DNA of 64,000 nt, from NCBI RefSeq assembly GCF_001375655.1, contig NZ_CTEN01000004.1:62001-126000 (forward strand). The letters run 5' to 3'. This document shows, one piece after another, positions 29,989 through 40,367 of this stretch (the first letter of the stretch is position 1; the number at the start of each line of letters is the position of its first letter). The position numbers and the translations under genes are program-made. The notes under the pieces were generated by a model. The model did no database searches and was not told the origin of the DNA. It saw only the letters and a list, made by a program, of their open reading frames with translations. The stretch is from Streptococcus varani (GTDB lineage: Bacteria > Bacillota > Bacilli > Lactobacillales > Streptococcaceae).

Positions 29989-30801
29989 TTAGTCCTCACT
30001 TAATACGTATTTACGGATTGCCCAAGCAACCGCATCTTCTTCATTTGTCATTGGTGTCACAACATTGGCAACTGCCTTGACTGGGTCTGAACCATTGGCC
30101 ATGCAGACTCCCAGGCCAGCCCATTCAATCATGGAGAGATCATTCTCTTCATCACCACATGCCATAACCTCTGTCTGTTGGATATCTAAATGCTTGATCA
30201 ATTTAGCAAGACCTTCTGACTTGTGAACACCTTTTGGAGACCACTCCAACAAAACATCCCGGGACTTAAAAATTTCAAATTGCTCTTGCAATTCCGCTGG
30301 AATTTTTGCAATTTGCTCATCTAAGTACTCTACATCACATGCAGTGACAGCCTTATTGTACTCTATATCTTTGGGTAAATCTTCATACTTGGTTGGAATG
30401 TAGTTAAGAACAACATTCAGTTTTGGATAAAGTGATTCAAGGGCTGATGGAATAACATAGACATCTCCACCATGCACAATATCTAAGGGCAAATTAAGTT
30501 CTCTCGTTATTTTATAAAGTTTTTCCACTTCATCCATGCCAAAACCAATGTGATCCAGAATGCCTCCATCATTAGTTTGAACTAAACCCCCATTGAAGGT
30601 AATGGAATATTCATCTGGATGCATGAGGTCCAGTTCTCTTAAGAATGCTTCAACAGCAGGTAAGGGTCGACCTGTAGTAATGACAACTTTTACACCTTGT
30701 TGACGTGCCTCTTGCAAGGCTTTTTTATTGACTTCAGAAATCTCTTTTTTCCCATTTAGAAGTGTACCATCTAAGTCGAGGGCGATTAATTTGATTGACA
30801 T
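29989..30801 (-). CDS. Cof-type HAD phosphatase (YidA-like)
   Basis: HAD-IIB phosphatase, 270 aa. Motif I is LDLDGTLLNG (residues 7-16), motif II ITTGRP, and motif IV CGDEENDLSMIEWAG. The family acts on sugar phosphates and similar small phosphoesters; substrate unknown here. It overlaps the preceding HAD gene by 16 bp with GGAGG inside that gene. It is more diverged from the two 269-aa HAD proteins upstream than they are from each other. Confidence 0.9.
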   Translation of the reverse strand: MSIKLIALDLDGTLLNGKKEISEVNKKALQEARQQGVKVVITTGRPLPAVEAFLRELDLMHPDEYSITFNGGLVQTNDGGILDHIGFGMDEVEKLYKITRELNLPLDIVHGGDVYVIPSALESLYPKLNVVLNYIPTKYEDLPKDIEYNKAVTACDVEYLDEQIAKIPAELQEQFEIFKSRDVLLEWSPKGVHKSEGLAKLIKHLDIQQTEVMACGDEENDLSMIEWAGLGVCMANGSDPVKAVANVVTPMTNEEDAVAWAIRKYVLSED

Positions 30802-31595
30802 ACAATTTCCTCCATATAGGCCATCACTGAACCCGTATCGTGGTCAGCAATAATAAGGTTAGCAAGTTCTTTAATTTCTGGAACTGCATTTTCAGGAGCA
30901 ACGGCAGTCCCCGCGAAATGAAGCATGTGCTCATCATTATAGTTATCACCAAAAGCAATTACTTCGGATGCAGAAATTCCTAGGACTTCGCAGAGATGAC
31001 TGAGACCAGTCCCCTTATTGACATGGTCCAACATAACATCTAGACATTCGTAACCGCTAGTCATCGAAACCACATCCTCGATTTCTTGGGTCAACCATTG
31101 ACTAGCTTCAAAGACTTGATCTGCAGCGAAATTTGCACCGAGCTTGAAAATTTCATCTTCAATAGACTCAAAATTTTCTACTTCGACAATGGTTGGATAA
31201 TAATGCTCTAAAAATGCTCGGTATTCATCATCAATAGATGAAAGCATATATGCTGCGTTTTTACCCGATAGGTGAACAGTATCAGCATTTTTGAAATGAC
31301 TCTTCTTTATTTTTTCAAGAATTTCAAGGTAGAGTTCCTTGGGCATCAGTTCTTCATAAAGAGTTTTGCCACGATACTCCACCTCAGAACCATTTTCACC
31401 AAGAAAAATCACTTGGTCTTTAAACTCTGCAAACAAGCTCTTTAAAGATTGAACTGCACGGCCACTAGCCACTACAAAATAAATCCCTTTTTCTGCTGCC
31501 ATCTCTAATAGATTCTTTAGGCGCTCTGCATCGAATTGGCTATTTTTGTCCAAAAAAGTGCCATCCATATCTGTTGCGATCAATTTAATTGCCAT
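30786..31595 (-). CDS. Cof-type HAD phosphatase, paralogue 1 (269 aa)
   Basis: HAD-IIB phosphatase with ATDMDGTFLDKNSQF at the start, VASGRAVQSLKSLF, and FGDNYNDEHMLHFAGTAVAP near residue 215. It has exactly the same length as, and close similarity to, the product of 31763-32572 (shared VEDF/VENFES and FAGTAVA blocks), implying tandem duplication. It has its own TATAAT promoter and AAGGAG. Substrate unknown. Confidence 0.9.
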   Translation of the reverse strand: MAIKLIATDMDGTFLDKNSQFDAERLKNLLEMAAEKGIYFVVASGRAVQSLKSLFAEFKDQVIFLGENGSEVEYRGKTLYEELMPKELYLEILEKIKKSHFKNADTVHLSGKNAAYMLSSIDDEYRAFLEHYYPTIVEVENFESIEDEIFKLGANFAADQVFEASQWLTQEIEDVVSMTSGYECLDVMLDHVNKGTGLSHLCEVLGISASEVIAFGDNYNDEHMLHFAGTAVAPENAVPEIKELANLIIADHDTGSVMAYMEEIVCQSN

Positions 31596-31715
31596 TATCC
31601 ATACTCCTTTGTAAAGGCTAAATTAGACCATCTAGTCTCTAACATAACTATTGACTATTATACCATAGAATGACATTCTACTCTATTCTTTAGGGGACAC
31701 TTGAAAACATTCAAA

Positions 31716-31747
31716 AAATCCCCATGAGATTCCGTTCATAGGGATTT
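31716..31747 (-). terminator. Terminator of the rnc-smc-HAD transcript
   Basis: 12-bp stem (31716-31727 with 31736-31747, one G-U pair), followed on the minus strand by a T run. It separates the two paralogous HAD genes into different transcripts. Confidence 0.85.
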
Positions 31748-31762
31748 CCTTTTTATTTTTTT

Positions 31763-32572
31763 TTATTTTTTTAAATAGTCTTGAATATATTTTATAACGG
31801 CATCATCCTGACATGGTCCAATAACTTGATCAGCTATTGCTTTGATAGAATCACGTGCATTTTCCGTAGCCACTGCGGTCCCAGCAAATTCTAACATTTC
31901 CTTATCGTTCTGATTGTCACCAAAAGCGATGACATCTTGATGACTCAGACCAAAATGATCACAGAGTTTGGAGAGGGCAACTGCTTTATGAATGTCCGAC
32001 ATGATGATGTCTACGGAATCAAAACCAGTGGTGACTGAACTGATTCCCTCAAAGTGCTCATTGAGCCATCTGTTAGCTGCATCCAGGTCTTCTTCAGGAA
32101 AAGTTACTACCAATTTTATGATTTCTTCAGTGATATTCGAAAAATCTTCGACCCTACTTAAATTAGGATAATAACCTTCAATATGCTTGAAATAGTTTTC
32201 TTCAACTTCATTCAAAACATAGGCACCTGATTTAGCAGATAAGAGGATTTGATTTGTAGATGAAAATGGCCCCATTTTGATGGCTTCAATCAATGGCAGG
32301 TAGACATGTGAAGTAATGGGCTTGTCTTCAAAAATCATCTGGCCTTGGTAGGATAAGAGGCTCCCATTTTCAGCTAAGAAAGCCATATCCTCTTCCAATC
32401 CTTGAAAAAGTTTTTTTAGACTAAGAAGTGAACGACCACTTGCTGCTACAAAGAGATAACCTTTTTCTTTGAACTGCTTCAAAATTTCTTGCAAAGCAAC
32501 TCGATCATAATGATGATCATAACGGAGAAAGGTTCCGTCTAAATCCGTTACAAATAATTTTCTAATGGCCAT
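31763..32572 (-). CDS. Cof-type HAD phosphatase, paralogue 2 (269 aa)
   Basis: HAD-IIB phosphatase with VTDLDGTFLRYDHHYD, VAASGRSLLSLKKLF and FGDNQNDKEMLEFAGTAVAT. It lies 1 nt downstream of smc with GAAAGGATG as ribosome-binding site, so it is co-transcribed with rnc and smc. Conserved placement next to smc is common in streptococci, but no functional link is established. Confidence 0.9.
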   Translation of the reverse strand: MAIRKLFVTDLDGTFLRYDHHYDRVALQEILKQFKEKGYLFVAASGRSLLSLKKLFQGLEEDMAFLAENGSLLSYQGQMIFEDKPITSHVYLPLIEAIKMGPFSSTNQILLSAKSGAYVLNEVEENYFKHIEGYYPNLSRVEDFSNITEEIIKLVVTFPEEDLDAANRWLNEHFEGISSVTTGFDSVDIIMSDIHKAVALSKLCDHFGLSHQDVIAFGDNQNDKEMLEFAGTAVATENARDSIKAIADQVIGPCQDDAVIKYIQDYLKK

Positions 32573-32573
32573 C

Positions 32574-35500
32574 TTACATCCTTTCTATATCTTTCAATTT
32601 GACTGAGACGATTTTCGAAACACCTGATTCCTGCATGGTAACTCCATAAATCGCATCGGCAGCTGACATGGTTCCCTTACGGTGGGTAACAACGATAAAC
32701 TGGCTGGATTTATCAAAGCGATTGAGGTAATCCCCAAAACGTTTGACATTGGCCTCATCCAGTGCCGCTTCAACCTCGTCTAAGATGACAAATGGAATCG
32801 TCTTCACACGAATAATGGAGAAGAGAAGAGCGAGGGCAGAAAGAGCTTTCTCCCCACCTGACATGAGGTTGAGAGATTGAATCTTCTTACCCGGAGGCTG
32901 AACAGAAATCTCTACACCCGCTGTCAATAAATCTGGACCAGTCAAAATTAAATCTGCCGAACCACCACCAAACATCTGCTTGAAAGTCATCTGGAAAGAT
33001 TCTCTAATAGCTTCAAAAGTTACCTTAAAGCGCTCTTTCACTTCATCGTCCATTTCATGAATGGTTGCCAAAAGCAAATCACGAGCAGAAAGGACATCAT
33101 CCCGTTGGCTATTGAGGAAAAGTAAGCGTTCATGTACTTCCTTATACTGCTCAATCGCATCTAAATTGACAGGCCCAAGGGCACGGATGGCCCCCTCCAA
33201 GTTTTTGAGCATCTTCTCAGCCTGGGCCAAATCTTCTAAGACTCGGGCTTGTTTTTGGGCCTCTTCAAAACTAATTTTGTAATTCTCTGTCAAACTGAGT
33301 AGTAGGTTTCGAAGTTTGGAGCCTGCTTGTTCCACGTCTGCCTCTAACTTGGCTTGACGTCGAATCAAATCTTCGTTTTTGATGCGGGCCGTCTCCAGAC
33401 GACCTTCCAAGTCTTCAAACTGACCTTCTACATCTTCCAAGGCAAACTTAAGACGAATTATCGCTTGATCTGTCTGCGTTTTTCTAAGATTCGCAGCCTC
33501 TACTTGCTCCACCAAGACATCCAGACTGGCATCATCCAAAGCAATATTCTTTTCATCAATGATTTCTTGAAGCAATTGTATTTCTTTTGAGATACGATTT
33601 GCATCTTCTTCCAATCGCTCAATGGTTGATTCTTCAAATCGAATCTCACTAGTTACTTGAGTCTGTTCCAGCGTCAAATCGGATAATTTACCTTGTAAGG
33701 TTTGAAGTTGCTCCTGAATTGCATTTCGATTGGTTTTGACCTCTTCAATCTGTTGATTGATTTCTACTTTTTTGTCCTCAAAAGCAGCTATGTCACTTTT
33801 GAGACCTGAGATGGTCTCTTCTAGTTCAGATAATTTGTCTTGATGTATCAGACCAATTTGTAGGTCATAAAGCTGAGTCAAGTCTGCCAGACGTTCTTCC
33901 AATTGTTCTGTTTGTAGGCGGATTTTCTGCTCAGTCAGACGGGCATTTTCTCCATCTGTCTTGATTTTCTCCAATTGAGAACGGCTTGTTTCGAGGGCTT
34001 CCTTGGCCTTGGCTACCTTGGTTTCCTCTTCTTGTAAAGCAACTGATAAGTCCTTGATTTCAGCCACAAGGACATCCAATTCAGGTTTAATGAAAAGAGA
34101 ATTGTTATTGCGGTTGGCACCACCGGCAAAGGACCCTCCAGGACGAATCTCCGAACCATCCAGTGTAACTATGCGTACCTGAAAACGTGTGGCACGGGCT
34201 GCTTGGTTGGCATGGTCTAAGTTATCAAAGATAGCCGTTGCACCAAGCAGATTTTGGAAAATAGCAGACAGATGGCTATCATAGGAAACCAGTTGGTCGG
34301 CTCTTCCAAGAAAACCGGTACTTGCTTCTAATTGAGACTGATGGTGTCCCGCTAACTGACGGGGTTTGATGGTGGTTAAAGGCAGGAAGGTAGCCCGACC
34401 TTGACGGTTTTTCTTGAGGTAGGCAATGGCCGCTTTAGCCTGGCTTTCATCTTCAACGATCACATGTTGACTGGCAGCTCCCAGAGAAATTTCCATGGCT
34501 GTTTGGTATTGAGCATCAAAAGTGACATGCTCACTGACTGCACCAACTACCCCACCAATCTGACTGGCATTTTGCAACACAGCCTTGACACCCGCATAAA
34601 AATTGGAATGGTTTTTCATGATGGATTCCAAGCTATTTTGGCGAGCCTTTTTCTCCTTAATGGCATCCAAGAGATCGAACATCTTATTTTGTTGCAGTTG
34701 ATAGGCCTCTTGAGCCTGATTAAGATCGGATTGGGAAGTCTTGTAGTCATCTAAGAGCCCCCTAAGCTGACCTTCTGCTTCTGACAATTTTGCCTGGCTA
34801 GCGGCTAAATCTTTTTCTGTTTCAAGCTTATCAGACTCCAATTTTTCAATTTCTTTGGCCTTACTTTCTGATTGGCGGATATGATGGTCCCATTCCTGCT
34901 CCAATTTGGTCAATTGGTTTGATTTTTCCGCCTCCGTTTGCATAAGACGGACATAAGATTCACGAAGACTTTCAATGACTTGATCCGGATCTTCAGAAAA
35001 ACGAGCAATTCCTTCTTTGGTTTCAGCAATAGCAGGGCTTAATTCTGCTAAGCGGGCTAGCAATGCTGCTAATTTCTCTTGACTCAAGACCAAATTAGCA
35101 CTATTTTCGCTTAAGCTAACCTCTTGTTTCAAAAGTCTATCCTGAGCTTCTTGCTTGCTGGATTGGTTCTGGCTAGATTCCAACTCATGAAGGGCTTGCT
35201 TGCGTTCTAATTCACTGATTAGACGGGTCACATCTAGGAGAAGAGCCTGTTCTTTTTCAAGAGTCTCACTTAATTTGTGCCGTTCTTGTTTAAGCCCTTG
35301 ATGTTCCAATTCTAACCGATCGCGTTGCTCATAATAAGAGGTTAAATCCGCCTTAACTTGATTCAGGTCCTCTTCCTTATCATTTAGAATCTGACGCCCC
35401 TGCTCAATCTGTGCCACTAAGACACTGAGGTAGAGTTGCTGACGGTTTTCGTCCAATTCGAGGAATTGCTGGGCAACTTGAGCCTGCTTTTCCAAGGGCT

Positions 35501-36107
35501 TGATTTGGTTGTCCAACTCATAGATGATATCTTCCAGACGGTCTAAGTTATCTTGGGTTTGAGCGAGCTTGCTTTCGGTTTCCTTTTTACGGGTCTTGTA
35601 CTTGAGCACTCCTGCCGCTTCTTCAAAAATAGACCGGCGTTCTTCAGGTTTTGAATTAAAGATTTCTTCAACTCGACCTTGGGAAATAATCGAAAAAGAA
35701 TCCCTACCTAGACCAGTATCCATAAAAAGATCATGGACATCACGAAGACGGACCTTCTTCCCATCAATCAGGTATTCGCTATCACCAGAGCGATAAATAT
35801 GGCGGGCAACGGTGATTTCTTTGGCTCGATCAGCAATAAAACCATGGCTATTGTCTAAGGTTACAACAACCGAAGCAAAATTGAGGGGTTTGCGTTTTTC
35901 AGTTCCAGCGAAGATAACATCTGGCATCTTACCACCACGTAAACTTTTGGCAGATGATTCTCCCAAGGCCCAACGCAGGCTTTCTGTGATATTCGATTTG
36001 CCCGAACCATTTGGACCCACAACTGCGGTCACTCCCTGATCAAAGACTACTTTTGTTTTATCCGCAAAGGACTTAAACCCTTGCATTTCAATCGATTTTA
36101 AATACAT
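32574..36107 (-). CDS. smc: Chromosome partition protein Smc
   Basis: ATPase core of the SMC-ScpAB condensin. The 1177-aa protein has Walker A GPNGSGKS at residues 31-38, a coiled coil (about 165-500), a hinge (about 510-670) with glycine-rich GGSFAGGANR, a second coiled coil, the ABC signature LMSGGEKALSALAL and Walker B FVILDEVEAALDEANV near residue 1110. Full length, no frameshift. Spacing of 2 nt to rnc and 1 nt to the HAD gene indicates one operon. Confidence 0.98.
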   Translation of the reverse strand: MYLKSIEMQGFKSFADKTKVVFDQGVTAVVGPNGSGKSNITESLRWALGESSAKSLRGGKMPDVIFAGTEKRKPLNFASVVVTLDNSHGFIADRAKEITVARHIYRSGDSEYLIDGKKVRLRDVHDLFMDTGLGRDSFSIISQGRVEEIFNSKPEERRSIFEEAAGVLKYKTRKKETESKLAQTQDNLDRLEDIIYELDNQIKPLEKQAQVAQQFLELDENRQQLYLSVLVAQIEQGRQILNDKEEDLNQVKADLTSYYEQRDRLELEHQGLKQERHKLSETLEKEQALLLDVTRLISELERKQALHELESSQNQSSKQEAQDRLLKQEVSLSENSANLVLSQEKLAALLARLAELSPAIAETKEGIARFSEDPDQVIESLRESYVRLMQTEAEKSNQLTKLEQEWDHHIRQSESKAKEIEKLESDKLETEKDLAASQAKLSEAEGQLRGLLDDYKTSQSDLNQAQEAYQLQQNKMFDLLDAIKEKKARQNSLESIMKNHSNFYAGVKAVLQNASQIGGVVGAVSEHVTFDAQYQTAMEISLGAASQHVIVEDESQAKAAIAYLKKNRQGRATFLPLTTIKPRQLAGHHQSQLEASTGFLGRADQLVSYDSHLSAIFQNLLGATAIFDNLDHANQAARATRFQVRIVTLDGSEIRPGGSFAGGANRNNNSLFIKPELDVLVAEIKDLSVALQEEETKVAKAKEALETSRSQLEKIKTDGENARLTEQKIRLQTEQLEERLADLTQLYDLQIGLIHQDKLSELEETISGLKSDIAAFEDKKVEINQQIEEVKTNRNAIQEQLQTLQGKLSDLTLEQTQVTSEIRFEESTIERLEEDANRISKEIQLLQEIIDEKNIALDDASLDVLVEQVEAANLRKTQTDQAIIRLKFALEDVEGQFEDLEGRLETARIKNEDLIRRQAKLEADVEQAGSKLRNLLLSLTENYKISFEEAQKQARVLEDLAQAEKMLKNLEGAIRALGPVNLDAIEQYKEVHERLLFLNSQRDDVLSARDLLLATIHEMDDEVKERFKVTFEAIRESFQMTFKQMFGGGSADLILTGPDLLTAGVEISVQPPGKKIQSLNLMSGGEKALSALALLFSIIRVKTIPFVILDEVEAALDEANVKRFGDYLNRFDKSSQFIVVTHRKGTMSAADAIYGVTMQESGVSKIVSVKLKDIERM

Positions 36108-36109
36108 GC

Positions 36110-36796
36110 TTATCCTTCGGCCTCCAAGGCATTCTTGGCTGCAGCCTGCTCTGCTAATTTTTTGGAACGCCCTGTCCCTAGTCCAATTATTTTTTGGTTG
36201 GCTTTTACTTGAACGGTAAAGGTCTTATCATGAGCTGGACCTGTTTCATCCACAACCTGATAAAGGATTTCGATTTCACCATTCACCTGCAATATTTCTT
36301 GCAGACTAGTCTTATAATCCGTTACACGTTCAAATTTCCCCACTTCCAACAAGGGAATCATAACCTGATAGAGAAATGTTTCAACAGCCTTTTCTCCTTT
36401 ATCCAAGAGAAGTGCTCCCAAAAAGGCTTCAAAGGCGTCGCCAAGGATGGTATCCCGATTGCGACCACCAGATTTTTCTTCCCCTTTACCTAAAAGCATA
36501 TAGGCATCAAAACCACATCTCCTAGCAAAACCAGCTAAAGATTCTTCACGAACAAAGCTGGAGCGCAATTTGGACATTTCTCCCTCTGGAAAATGAGGGT
36601 ATTTCTGATAAAGATATTTTGAGATGACTAATTGAAGAACAGCGTCTCCTAAGAATTCCAGGCGTTCATTGTGTGAAATTTTTAGAAGGCGGTGCTCATT
36701 GGCAAAAGAAGTGTGGGTAAAGGCCGTTTTTAATAATTCTAAATCTGTAAAATCGATACCAAAATCCGACAACAGTTTTTTCTGTAAATTTTCCAT
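36110..36796 (-). CDS. rnc: Ribonuclease III
   Basis: Double-strand-specific endoribonuclease for rRNA and mRNA processing. It has 228 aa. The catalytic signature [17 protein letters not shown] lies near residue 40, the downstream acidic site [13 protein letters not shown] near residue 117, and a dsRNA-binding domain fills residues about 155-226. An ATG 12 bp upstream forms part of the TGGAGGATC ribosome-binding site, so I start at 36796. It heads the rnc-smc-HAD operon. Confidence 0.96.
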   Translation of the reverse strand: MENLQKKLLSDFGIDFTDLELLKTAFTHTSFANEHRLLKISHNERLEFLGDAVLQLVISKYLYQKYPHFPEGEMSKLRSSFVREESLAGFARRCGFDAYMLLGKGEEKSGGRNRDTILGDAFEAFLGALLLDKGEKAVETFLYQVMIPLLEVGKFERVTDYKTSLQEILQVNGEIEILYQVVDETGPAHDKTFTVQVKANQKIIGLGTGRSKKLAEQAAAKNALEAEG

Positions 36797-36989
36797 TTGA
36801 TCCTCCATAGGGCTTCAACGACTACTCAGTCTGACCTTACCATTGTACCATATTTTAGCTCTAGTGTTTGATTTTTCCCCTTTCTTAGCAGGGAGCTTGC
36901 GTATTCATCAAAAGCCTATCTGACTTAAAAATGGTATAATAATATTTACAAGAAATTAGAGACATTTTAAACAATAAATGAGGACACAA

Positions 36990-38363
36990 ATGATTACAAA
37001 GGAATTTGATACTATCACTGCCATTGCTACTCCACTGGGTGAGGGGGCTATCGGCATCGTTCGTATCTCAGGTACAGATGCTGTCGCTATCGCTCAAGGC
37101 ATCTTTAAAGGAAAAAAATTGGAGACAGTCGGTTCGCATACGCTCAACTATGGTCATATTTTTGATCCAGAAAAAAATGAGATTTTAGATGAAGTCATGA
37201 TTGGGGTCATGCGGGCACCACGGACCTTTACCCGTGAAGATGTCATCGAGATCAATACTCACGGCGGTATCGCAGTTACCAACGAAATATTGCAACTGAT
37301 TATCCGTCAAGGAGCTCGAATGGCTGAGCCCGGTGAATTTACCAAGAGGGCCTTTCTCAATGGTCGTGTGGACTTGACTCAGGCTGAAGCTGTTATGGAT
37401 GTTATCCGTGCCAAAACCGATAAAGCTATGAACATCGCTGTCAAACAGTTAGATGGATCGCTGAAAAACTTAATTGATAATACACGGCAGGAAATCCTCA
37501 ACACACTGGCTCAGGTGGAAGTGAACATCGACTATCCTGAATACGATGATGTGGAAGAAATGACCACTTCTCTCATGCGCGAAAAAACACTAGAATTCCA
37601 AAAACTTTTTGAAAATCTACTGGCGACAGCCCGTCGTGGCAAAATCCTACGCGAAGGCTTGTCCACTGCCATTATTGGCCGACCAAATGTTGGAAAGTCT
37701 AGCCTCCTTAACAAACTTCTTCGCGAAGAAAAAGCAATCGTAACCGATATTGCAGGCACTACGCGCGATGTTATCGAAGAATATGTCAATATCAAGGGGG
37801 TTCCTCTTAAATTAATCGATACGGCGGGTATCCGAGAAACAGAGGATATTGTCGAAAGAATCGGCGTGGAACGTAGTCGCAAAGCCTTAGAAGAAGCTGA
37901 TTTGATCCTCCTCGTTCTCAATGCTTCTGAAAATCTGACCAAACAAGACCGCATCCTATTGGAATTATCTGAATCCAGCAATCGGATTATCCTACTTAAT
38001 AAGACAGACCTCCCTGAAAAAATAGAGGCCGACCAACTGCCAGAAGATGCCATTCGTATATCGGTCTTAGAGGGCCAAAATATTAACCAGATTGAAGAAC
38101 GCATCAACCAACTCTTCTTTGACAATGCTGGCATTGTTGAACAGGATGCTACCTACCTCTCCAATGCTCGTCATATCTCACTGATTGAACAGGCTGTTCA
38201 AGCTTTGCAAGCTGTTAATGAGGGTCTGGAAATGGGAATGCCAGTTGACTTACTTCAAGTTGACATGACACGTGCTTGGCACATTTTAGGCGAAATCACT
38301 GGGGATGCTGCACCAGATGAACTTATCACCCAACTCTTCAGCCAATTTTGTTTGGGGAAATAA
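36990..38363 (+). CDS. mnmE: tRNA uridine-5-carboxymethylaminomethyl GTPase MnmE
   Basis: With MnmG modifies the wobble uridine (cmnm5U34) of several tRNAs. It has 457 aa: an N-terminal folate-binding domain ([20 protein letters not shown]), a helical domain and an inserted Ras-like G domain with [28 protein letters not shown] and NKTD. The essential C-terminal Cys is in the terminal CLGK. I start at the ATG at 36990, preceded by TGAGGACACAA; the ATG at 36978 overlaps that signal. A TATAAT promoter lies near 36930-36950. Confidence 0.96.
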   Translation: MITKEFDTITAIATPLGEGAIGIVRISGTDAVAIAQGIFKGKKLETVGSHTLNYGHIFDPEKNEILDEVMIGVMRAPRTFTREDVIEINTHGGIAVTNEILQLIIRQGARMAEPGEFTKRAFLNGRVDLTQAEAVMDVIRAKTDKAMNIAVKQLDGSLKNLIDNTRQEILNTLAQVEVNIDYPEYDDVEEMTTSLMREKTLEFQKLFENLLATARRGKILREGLSTAIIGRPNVGKSSLLNKLLREEKAIVTDIAGTTRDVIEEYVNIKGVPLKLIDTAGIRETEDIVERIGVERSRKALEEADLILLVLNASENLTKQDRILLELSESSNRIILLNKTDLPEKIEADQLPEDAIRISVLEGQNINQIEERINQLFFDNAGIVEQDATYLSNARHISLIEQAVQALQAVNEGLEMGMPVDLLQVDMTRAWHILGEITGDAAPDELITQLFSQFCLGK

Positions 38364-38375
38364 ATACGGATATAA

Positions 38376-38417
38376 AAAAAGGATTGACCTTCCAGAGATG
38401 TGGAGGCAATCCTTTTT
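38376..38417. terminator. Bidirectional terminator between mnmE and the reductase gene
   Basis: An 11-bp stem AAAAAGGATTG/CAATCCTTTTT (38376-38386 with 38407-38417) with an inner CCTTCC/GGAGG region. A- and T-runs on both sides serve the two convergent genes. Confidence 0.85.
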
Positions 38418-38420
38418 GAG

Positions 38421-39737
38421 TTAAAAATTAAAGACATCATTCAAATTCTCAGCCATGGTTGGATGGGTGAAAATTTGGTTTTTGATGTAAGTATATGGAA
38501 TTTTGTTGTCCATAGCCATCTTGATGAGGTTGATATTTTCTTGAGAACCTGCTCCATAGAGGGTGGCTCCGAGGATTAGCTGACTATCCAGATCTACGAT
38601 GACCTTATAAAGACCACGAAGATCATTATTAACATGAGCGCGTGGCATATTGGCAACAGGAAGGCTGGCTGCCTTGTAGTTGTAACCTGCGGTCTTGGCT
38701 TCTTCTTCTGTTAATCCAACCTGTGAAAGGGCAGGTTCGAGGAAGGTTGTCGTTGCCAAACTCGTACGTTTTTGAAGATTGTAATCGTCATTACCCGTCA
38801 ACTTCCCAAAGACAATACGGAAATCATCTAGAGAGGCATAGGTAAACTGTGGACCTCCGTTCACATCACCGACTGCATAGACACCTGCAACACTTGTTTC
38901 ACAGTAGTCATCGACTTGGATAGCCCCACGTTCTGTTACCTTAATCCCTGTATCTTCCAAACCAAGAGTCGCTGTGTTTGGCTTGCGACCCGTCGCATAA
39001 AGGACTGCATCAAAGATATAGTCAGTTCCTGAAGCACGCACCACTACTTGCTCGTCTTGGTTGCTGACTTGTTCAATCTTGCTTGATAGAAGAAAGGCTA
39101 TACCATCTTCTTCCATATATCTCTGTGCCATCTCTGAAACTTCTAGCTCATAGCGACCTAAAATCTTATCTGCAGCTTCAAAGACTGTCACTTGACTGCC
39201 CATTTGATTGTAAATTCCTGCAAATTCCAGACCGATGTTTCCTCCACCAATAATACCCAGGCGGGCTGGTTTTTCAGTGAGCTGTTGAATCCCTGTGCTA
39301 TCAAAAACATTCTTCGTTTCTAACAAACCAGGAATCTGCAAAACGTTTGAAACCGCACCTGTATTGATTACGATAAGGTCTGCCGTGAGGTCTAACACAT
39401 CCTCTCCCGCAGTTACTTGAATCTCTTTGTCTGCAACAAAGCGACCAGACCCATTAATGAGGGTGACACCCGCATTTTCCATGAGCATCTGGTTTTTCCC
39501 ACGGAGTCGACCAACAACCGTCTCTTTTTGGGCCATGGCAGCCGCAAAATCCATGCCTTTCTCAACAGCCACTAGGAGCGTCTTCGTTGGGATACAGCCG
39601 ATATTGATACAGGTACCACCATACATGGCTTTACTTTCCTCAACAATCGCCACTTTCTTGCCCATCATGGATAGCTTGGCAGCTAAGGTTTTGCCTGCCT
39701 TTCCAAATCCAAGGACAATCACATCATATTTTCCCAT
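38421..39737 (-). CDS. RclA/Har-like pyridine nucleotide-disulfide oxidoreductase
   Basis: FAD-dependent class I flavoprotein reductase, 438 aa. FAD-binding VLGFGKAGKTLAAKL is followed by the redox disulfide C43/C48 in GGTCINIGCIPTKT. The NADH-binding GGGNIGLEFAG lies near residue 165, and the C-terminal HPTMAENL supplies the catalytic His. This motif set matches E. coli RclA and the streptococcal hypothiocyanous acid reductase rather than lipoamide dehydrogenase or glutathione reductase. Detoxifying HOSCN is therefore a family-based inference. GGGAGG supports the ATG at 39737. Confidence 0.88.
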   Translation of the reverse strand: MGKYDVIVLGFGKAGKTLAAKLSMMGKKVAIVEESKAMYGGTCINIGCIPTKTLLVAVEKGMDFAAAMAQKETVVGRLRGKNQMLMENAGVTLINGSGRFVADKEIQVTAGEDVLDLTADLIVINTGAVSNVLQIPGLLETKNVFDSTGIQQLTEKPARLGIIGGGNIGLEFAGIYNQMGSQVTVFEAADKILGRYELEVSEMAQRYMEEDGIAFLLSSKIEQVSNQDEQVVVRASGTDYIFDAVLYATGRKPNTATLGLEDTGIKVTERGAIQVDDYCETSVAGVYAVGDVNGGPQFTYASLDDFRIVFGKLTGNDDYNLQKRTSLATTTFLEPALSQVGLTEEEAKTAGYNYKAASLPVANMPRAHVNNDLRGLYKVIVDLDSQLILGATLYGAGSQENINLIKMAMDNKIPYTYIKNQIFTHPTMAENLNDVFNF

Positions 39738-39826
39738 AAGAAATTTACCTCCCTTAAAATCGTGACTATATGGTATCACGTTTCAAAGTATTTGTCAGAA
39801 ATCTGCTACGCCTGCTCTTTTACTAA

Positions 39827-39852
39827 AAAAGGCTGGAAAATTCCAACCTTTT
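39827..39852 (-). terminator. Terminator of the prdX-like gene
   Basis: A 12-bp stem with one G-U pair (39827-39838 with 39841-39852) and a T-run on the minus strand, 4 nt after the stop codon. Confidence 0.82.
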
Positions 39853-39856
39853 CAAT

Positions 39857-40345
39857 TTATAAATCTAAGATTTCATAGGTGAAGCCAATTCCGTCTAAGA
39901 AGCGAAGCAAATCAGCTGTTTTAAGGAAAACAGTTTTTTCATTGGTATTGGGATGGAAGCTCATTCGATCCTCTTCCATAATTTCCTTGTCAAAATAAAC
40001 CAAGATATCCTTTTCAGGATTGTTGAGAAGACCAAATGGAGACACGACTCCTGGTGGCAGTTGCATTTTCTCAAAGAGACTATCAGATGAGGCCATGCGG
40101 ATGCGATTGGCTACTACCAAATCCTTAAAGCGCTCCATATCCAGCATTTTTTGATCGTCCATGATGAGAAGATAGTACTGGGTTTTCTTCTTATTGGTCA
40201 AGAACATGGTCTTGGTCCGCACGCCCTCAACGCCTTCGATAAAGCTATCCGCCTGCTCTGTGGTCAGGGCTGGTTCATGCTCTACCAGTTCATACTCAAT
40301 CTCTAGTTGGGCTAAGGTTTCTGCTACCTTGTCAAATAATTCCAT
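39857..40345 (-). CDS. YbaK/ProX-type aminoacyl-tRNA deacylase
   Basis: Free-standing editing-domain protein, 162 aa, related to prolyl-tRNA synthetase INS domains and ProXp-ala. It shows the lysine-containing TKTMFLTNKKK strand, LDMERFKDLV and the glycine-rich PGVVSPFGLLNNPEKDILVYFD. It probably hydrolyses mischarged tRNA(Pro). The ATG has TGAGGAC upstream, and it follows pepV by 22 bp, so the two are probably co-transcribed. Confidence 0.87.
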   Translation of the reverse strand: MELFDKVAETLAQLEIEYELVEHEPALTTEQADSFIEGVEGVRTKTMFLTNKKKTQYYLLIMDDQKMLDMERFKDLVVANRIRMASSDSLFEKMQLPPGVVSPFGLLNNPEKDILVYFDKEIMEEDRMSFHPNTNEKTVFLKTADLLRFLDGIGFTYEILDL

Positions 40346-40367
40346 GAGTCTGTCCTCACTTGAAAGC

